Assembly: GCF_026410925.1 (NCBI RefSeq) | Contig: NZ_CP112972.1 | Span: 1,674,001-1,738,000, forward strand | Length of the DNA stretch: 64,000 bases | DNA from: Halovenus salina | GTDB taxonomy: Archaea > Halobacteriota > Halobacteria > Halobacteriales > Haloarculaceae | Direction: 5' to 3' | Shown: positions 61,287 through 64,000 of the stretch, in pieces | How positions within the stretch are numbered: the first letter of the stretch is position 1 | Layout of the letters: every line of letters begins with the position of its first letter | Notes under the pieces: model-generated | What the model was told of the DNA's origin: nothing | The model's input: the letters and a program-made list of their open reading frames with translations, nothing else | Database searches by the model: none | Made by a program: the position numbers and the translations under genes

Positions 61287-62053
61287 AGAAGCTCCCTCCC
61301 TCGACGCTGGAATTCGCGTCGTTCCGCAGTTGTGGGAAATGAAAAGTACGATCCCTCCCCGTCCATCTCACGTAGTGACACATTCTCGGCACTGATATCA
61401 TTGATGGCTTCAGCTGCTGTCCGCCCGCCCTCACGTTTTCCACGTGTGATTGCACCATCGAGAGTTGTCGATTCGGTGATTGGAAAATGGTCTTGCCGGA
61501 CAATCTGTCCTCTGTCTATCTCTGGTTCCATCGTGTGAACGGTGACACCGATTTCGTCTTCGTCGTGATACAGTGCCCAGAACGTGGGAAGCATTCCTCG
61601 ATACTTCGGGAGATCTGCTGTGTGGACGTTGATGCAGCCCCAATTTGGGGCATCAAGTAACTCTTCATCAAATATCTGTGGTGCAGAGACCGAAAGGACG
61701 ATATCGATGTCTTCGGTTTTGACCCAGTTGATATACTCGGCTGTGTTTATCTCGTCTCGGCTCTCGACTGGTGTACCGTCTCTCTCGGCCACTGATTCAA
61801 CAGAGTACAGTCCGTGTCCAGTTGCATTCAGCCCTTTTCGGTAGAGGTAAGCAATCCCTCGTCGAAAGAAGTTGGTTGGTCCGTAAAGACCGTACATCCG
61901 ATATAAGAACGAGGGAAAGCTCTCGTCTAGAACGTCAAGGACACTCACACGTTCGACCGAAACGGTGTCATCAATTCGAGGAAAAAACTCTTGAAAGAAC
62001 AATGGCATGTAGAATGGCTCGTCCTGTGTTATGATTGCAACGCTTGTGTTCAT
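61283..62053 (-). CDS. Sugar N-formyltransferase-like protein
   Basis: 256 residues. The formyltransferase core of Met-tRNA formyltransferase/ArnA type is complete: CINVHTADLPKYRG holds Asn142 and His144, and MEPEIDRGQIV holds Asp180, with the 38-residue Asn-Asp spacing of the family. The N-terminal ~115 residues are less typical and no Met-tRNA C-domain follows, so a small-molecule amino-sugar substrate is expected, with N10-formyl-THF as donor. It is the first gene of a three-gene minus-strand operon and overlaps the deacetylase by 4 bp. Confidence 0.82.
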   Translation of the reverse strand: MNTSVAIITQDEPFYMPLFFQEFFPRIDDTVSVERVSVLDVLDESFPSFLYRMYGLYGPTNFFRRGIAYLYRKGLNATGHGLYSVESVAERDGTPVESRDEINTAEYINWVKTEDIDIVLSVSAPQIFDEELLDAPNWGCINVHTADLPKYRGMLPTFWALYHDEDEIGVTVHTMEPEIDRGQIVRQDHFPITESTTLDGAITRGKREGGRTAAEAINDISAENVSLREMDGEGSYFSFPTTAERREFQRRGRELL

Positions 62054-62256
62054 TATAGTTTTTTGATAGTCTGTTTGTTGCTTTGGTAGTTAATTGTCCT
62101 CGATCTGTATCGTTTTACCGGAGTAGTACTTAGTGACGAGCAAGAAGGTTCTCAGTCTTACGGTTCGAATTACTCGTCAACCTCGTCGCATATGTGATAT
62201 AGAGCGCGCTATGAGCGTGGCTGCGAACAACAGTATTGGGCCGGAAATTCACTATA

Positions 62257-63816
62257 TTAGTTTTGAGTCCGTGACATCTTAGACTCTGACTCTGCACCGG
62301 TCTCTTCGTTTTCCGGCGGTTCTGTGTGTCGCTTTGTCTGTGCCGTGTCCGACGCCCCGGGCGAAGTAGCGTTGCTTGCTTCTGTGGTATCATCGAGAGG
62401 CACTTGCAACGCATCTGCCCCAACCATCCACAGCTGTCGGATGACAATCTTTAGATCGAACCAGAATGACTGCTTGCGAATGTACAACAGATCGTACCGC
62501 AGTTTCTCTTTCGGCTCAGCACCGGTGGCATTGTTGACCTGTGCTAGCCCTGTCAGTCCGGGCCGTACAAACCACCTGCGTCGCCAGTTTCCAACACCTT
62601 TCTCAATGTCGGTATCAAGCTGTGGACGCTCAGGCCGCGGCCCAACAACGCTCATATCGCCGATTAGGATCGACCAGAGTTGCGGAATTTCGTCGAGATG
62701 TGTCTTTCGAAGGACCCGACCGGTTCTTGTCACACGCGGATCGACCTCTCCTTTATCCTCTTCGCTCAGTTTTGCACCGCTCTTCGATTCTGCATCGGGA
62801 ATCATGCTTCGGAACTTCGAGACAGTGAACGTGTCCCCGAACGCAGCCGTCCGGTCGTGACTGTAGAGAATTGGGCCACCGTCATCAAGTTTAATTGCCA
62901 GACAAATGACTGCGATGACTGGCGACAGTACAAGTAGTGCTGTCGCTGCAAACGCTATATCGAAGAGGCGCTTTGCGATGTGAGTCTGCCAGTCCCACGG
63001 TTCGAGGTCCACTGAAAGAAGCGACTTTCCTGTATTCTCGGCAGTTAATACGTGATCAGCATGGTCCTGATGTACTAATGCGTTTATGCCGTGGTCGTAG
63101 CACGTTTCAATCGCTCCAAAGAACTCCTCGCGATCCGTTGCTGCAAACGCCAACAGCGCCGTATCGATATCCTCATCAACGATTACTTCATCCAGTCTCG
63201 CCAACCCACCCAGACACGGTAGTTCATCCAGTTGATCTGTCGCCCGCCCTCCGTCAGTAACTTCCACCGGTGCGGGCTCAAACCCCTCCGGTTCGTACAC
63301 GGACGGTGGTGAGACGTACCCAAGCACGGGGAGCTTCGTCGCCGTCAGTAGCGAGTCCATTGCTTTGGGGTCGTCTCCAACGATAATCGCTCGCGAACTG
63401 CCCGATGGCCGCCGCCGAATCGTAATCATAAATAGCGGCAACAAAACCAACAACGCTGTTGTCGTCAGCATTATTGTCGTTCGTGGAAGCCGATAGGAGT
63501 ATTTGAAGTATCCGATAGCGGCCAACCCGACCATCGCGAGAATCATACGTTTCTGGGTAAGCAAAATTGTATCCAGAATCCGCCGGGGTTGTGGTTTAAA
63601 TAACGGCCACATCGTCGCCAGAACAACAACAAGCGTCGTTATGACCGCAAACTGCAGTTCACCGGCTGGCAGCACCTCCGGGGCGGGATTCCCAAAGAAG
63701 GGGACAGTGGCAAACGCCTCGTGGACAACCCGGAGGTTCGTCGCGACGACAGCCCCCGCGGTCAACATTGCCGTCCCAAGAATACTTGAAAGTCGATACT
63801 GCCAGCCGGAATCCAT
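62257..63816 (-). CDS. Polyprenyl-phosphate sugar-1-phosphate transferase (bacterial sugar transferase family)
   Basis: 519 residues. Four or five N-terminal helices and a CoA-binding/Rossmann-like central part (SSRAIIVGDDPKAMDSLL) precede the catalytic polyPGT domain from ~290: KRLFDIAFAATALLVLSPVI, SKFRSMIPDAE, RKTHLDEIPQLW (catalytic Asp-Glu), VVGPRPERPQ and RPGLTGLAQVNNA. It starts glycan assembly by moving a sugar-1-phosphate onto the lipid carrier. An acidic Thr/Glu tail ends the protein. A TATA-like element at ~63838-63848 fits a leaderless start. Confidence 0.9.
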   Translation of the reverse strand: MDSGWQYRLSSILGTAMLTAGAVVATNLRVVHEAFATVPFFGNPAPEVLPAGELQFAVITTLVVVLATMWPLFKPQPRRILDTILLTQKRMILAMVGLAAIGYFKYSYRLPRTTIMLTTTALLVLLPLFMITIRRRPSGSSRAIIVGDDPKAMDSLLTATKLPVLGYVSPPSVYEPEGFEPAPVEVTDGGRATDQLDELPCLGGLARLDEVIVDEDIDTALLAFAATDREEFFGAIETCYDHGINALVHQDHADHVLTAENTGKSLLSVDLEPWDWQTHIAKRLFDIAFAATALLVLSPVIAVICLAIKLDDGGPILYSHDRTAAFGDTFTVSKFRSMIPDAESKSGAKLSEEDKGEVDPRVTRTGRVLRKTHLDEIPQLWSILIGDMSVVGPRPERPQLDTDIEKGVGNWRRRWFVRPGLTGLAQVNNATGAEPKEKLRYDLLYIRKQSFWFDLKIVIRQLWMVGADALQVPLDDTTEASNATSPGASDTAQTKRHTEPPENEETGAESESKMSRTQN

Positions 63817-63878
63817 TAGCTATGAGTAATCTCAAGAATAATATAAAGGCTGTGAAAATTGCCGTAACCTGTCGGTAG

Positions 63879-64000
63879 TCACGTCGATATGACGTATCGA
63901 TCTGTGACGAACACAGTCACAGCCAAGAGCAGTGTCACCGCAAGCACCCACCAGTCGGCAGAAACATACCAGCCGGGCGTCGGGTTTCGCCACCACGAGA
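63879..64000 (-). CDS. C-terminal end of a membrane protein (truncated by window edge)
   Basis: On the minus strand the frame is open from the right edge to a TGA at 63879-63881. The 39 residues WWRNPTPGWYVSADWWVLA then a hydrophobic helix and VTDRYVIST look like the last segment of a polytopic membrane protein. It lies 62 bp upstream of the sugar transferase on the same strand. The family cannot be named from this piece. Confidence 0.45.
   Translation of the reverse strand, partial: SWWRNPTPGWYVSADWWVLAVTLLLAVTVFVTDRYVIST

Overview
The window is a chromosomal stretch of a haloarchaeon (Halobacteria). The proteins are strongly acidic, GC-rich codons dominate, and promoters are archaeal (TATA boxes about 25-28 nt before start codons, many apparently leaderless). 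It also carries the halophile surface kit: an S-layer glycoprotein with a PGF-CTERM-like tail, archaeosortase A, an AglB/STT3 relative, diphthine synthase and Trm5. Genus and species cannot be told from the sequence alone.

From 1 to about 19.8 kb lies ordinary housekeeping DNA: the end of a glutamate-cysteine-ligase-like gene, an NDH-2 type flavoprotein, a cdd-udp pyrimidine salvage operon, a large acidic DUF7527-type protein, a winged-helix regulator facing an MgtC/DUF4010 membrane protein, a DRG GTPase, a Tat-exported and probably surface-anchored nuclease, an amino-acid permease with UspA domains, trkA-trkH, a DUF255 protein without its cysteines, and a multi-PAS histidine kinase.

From 20.0 to 25.4 kb is a compact glycolipid or surface-polymer cluster: a GT4 glycosyltransferase, an alkaline-phosphatase-fold enzyme, a GT87 membrane glycosyltransferase, an APH-fold kinase and a LPG-synthase/UPF0104 membrane protein. 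A TrmB regulator and small membrane proteins follow. From 27 to 33 kb come PhzF, small zinc proteins, Trm5, tRNA-Thr(CGT), an orphan pstB and dphB.

From 33.3 to 64 kb almost everything concerns the cell envelope. In order there are artA, csg (S-layer), a UppP-type lipid pyrophosphatase, a ribbon-helix-helix protein and a divergent aglB. Then a probably complete CMP-pseudaminic-acid-type pathway is split into two convergent arms: dehydratase, epimerase, aminotransferase and synthase on +; cytidylyltransferase, PseG hydrolase and GNAT on -. It is followed by a flippase, a KpsC/S-like protein (possible nonulosonate transferase), an O-antigen ligase/polymerase-like protein, GT4 enzymes, three more alkaline-phosphatase-fold enzymes, a coupled formyltransferase/deacetylase pair, and a polyprenyl-phosphate sugar transferase. 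This island is visibly more AT-rich than the first 38 kb. It also carries a freshly inserted 332-bp MITE with perfect 8-bp target duplications.

Read together, the right half looks like a Wzx/Wzy-style glycan factory with a nonulosonic acid component. It sits next to the S-layer protein, its sorting enzyme, and an oligosaccharyltransferase-like protein with an altered catalytic motif.
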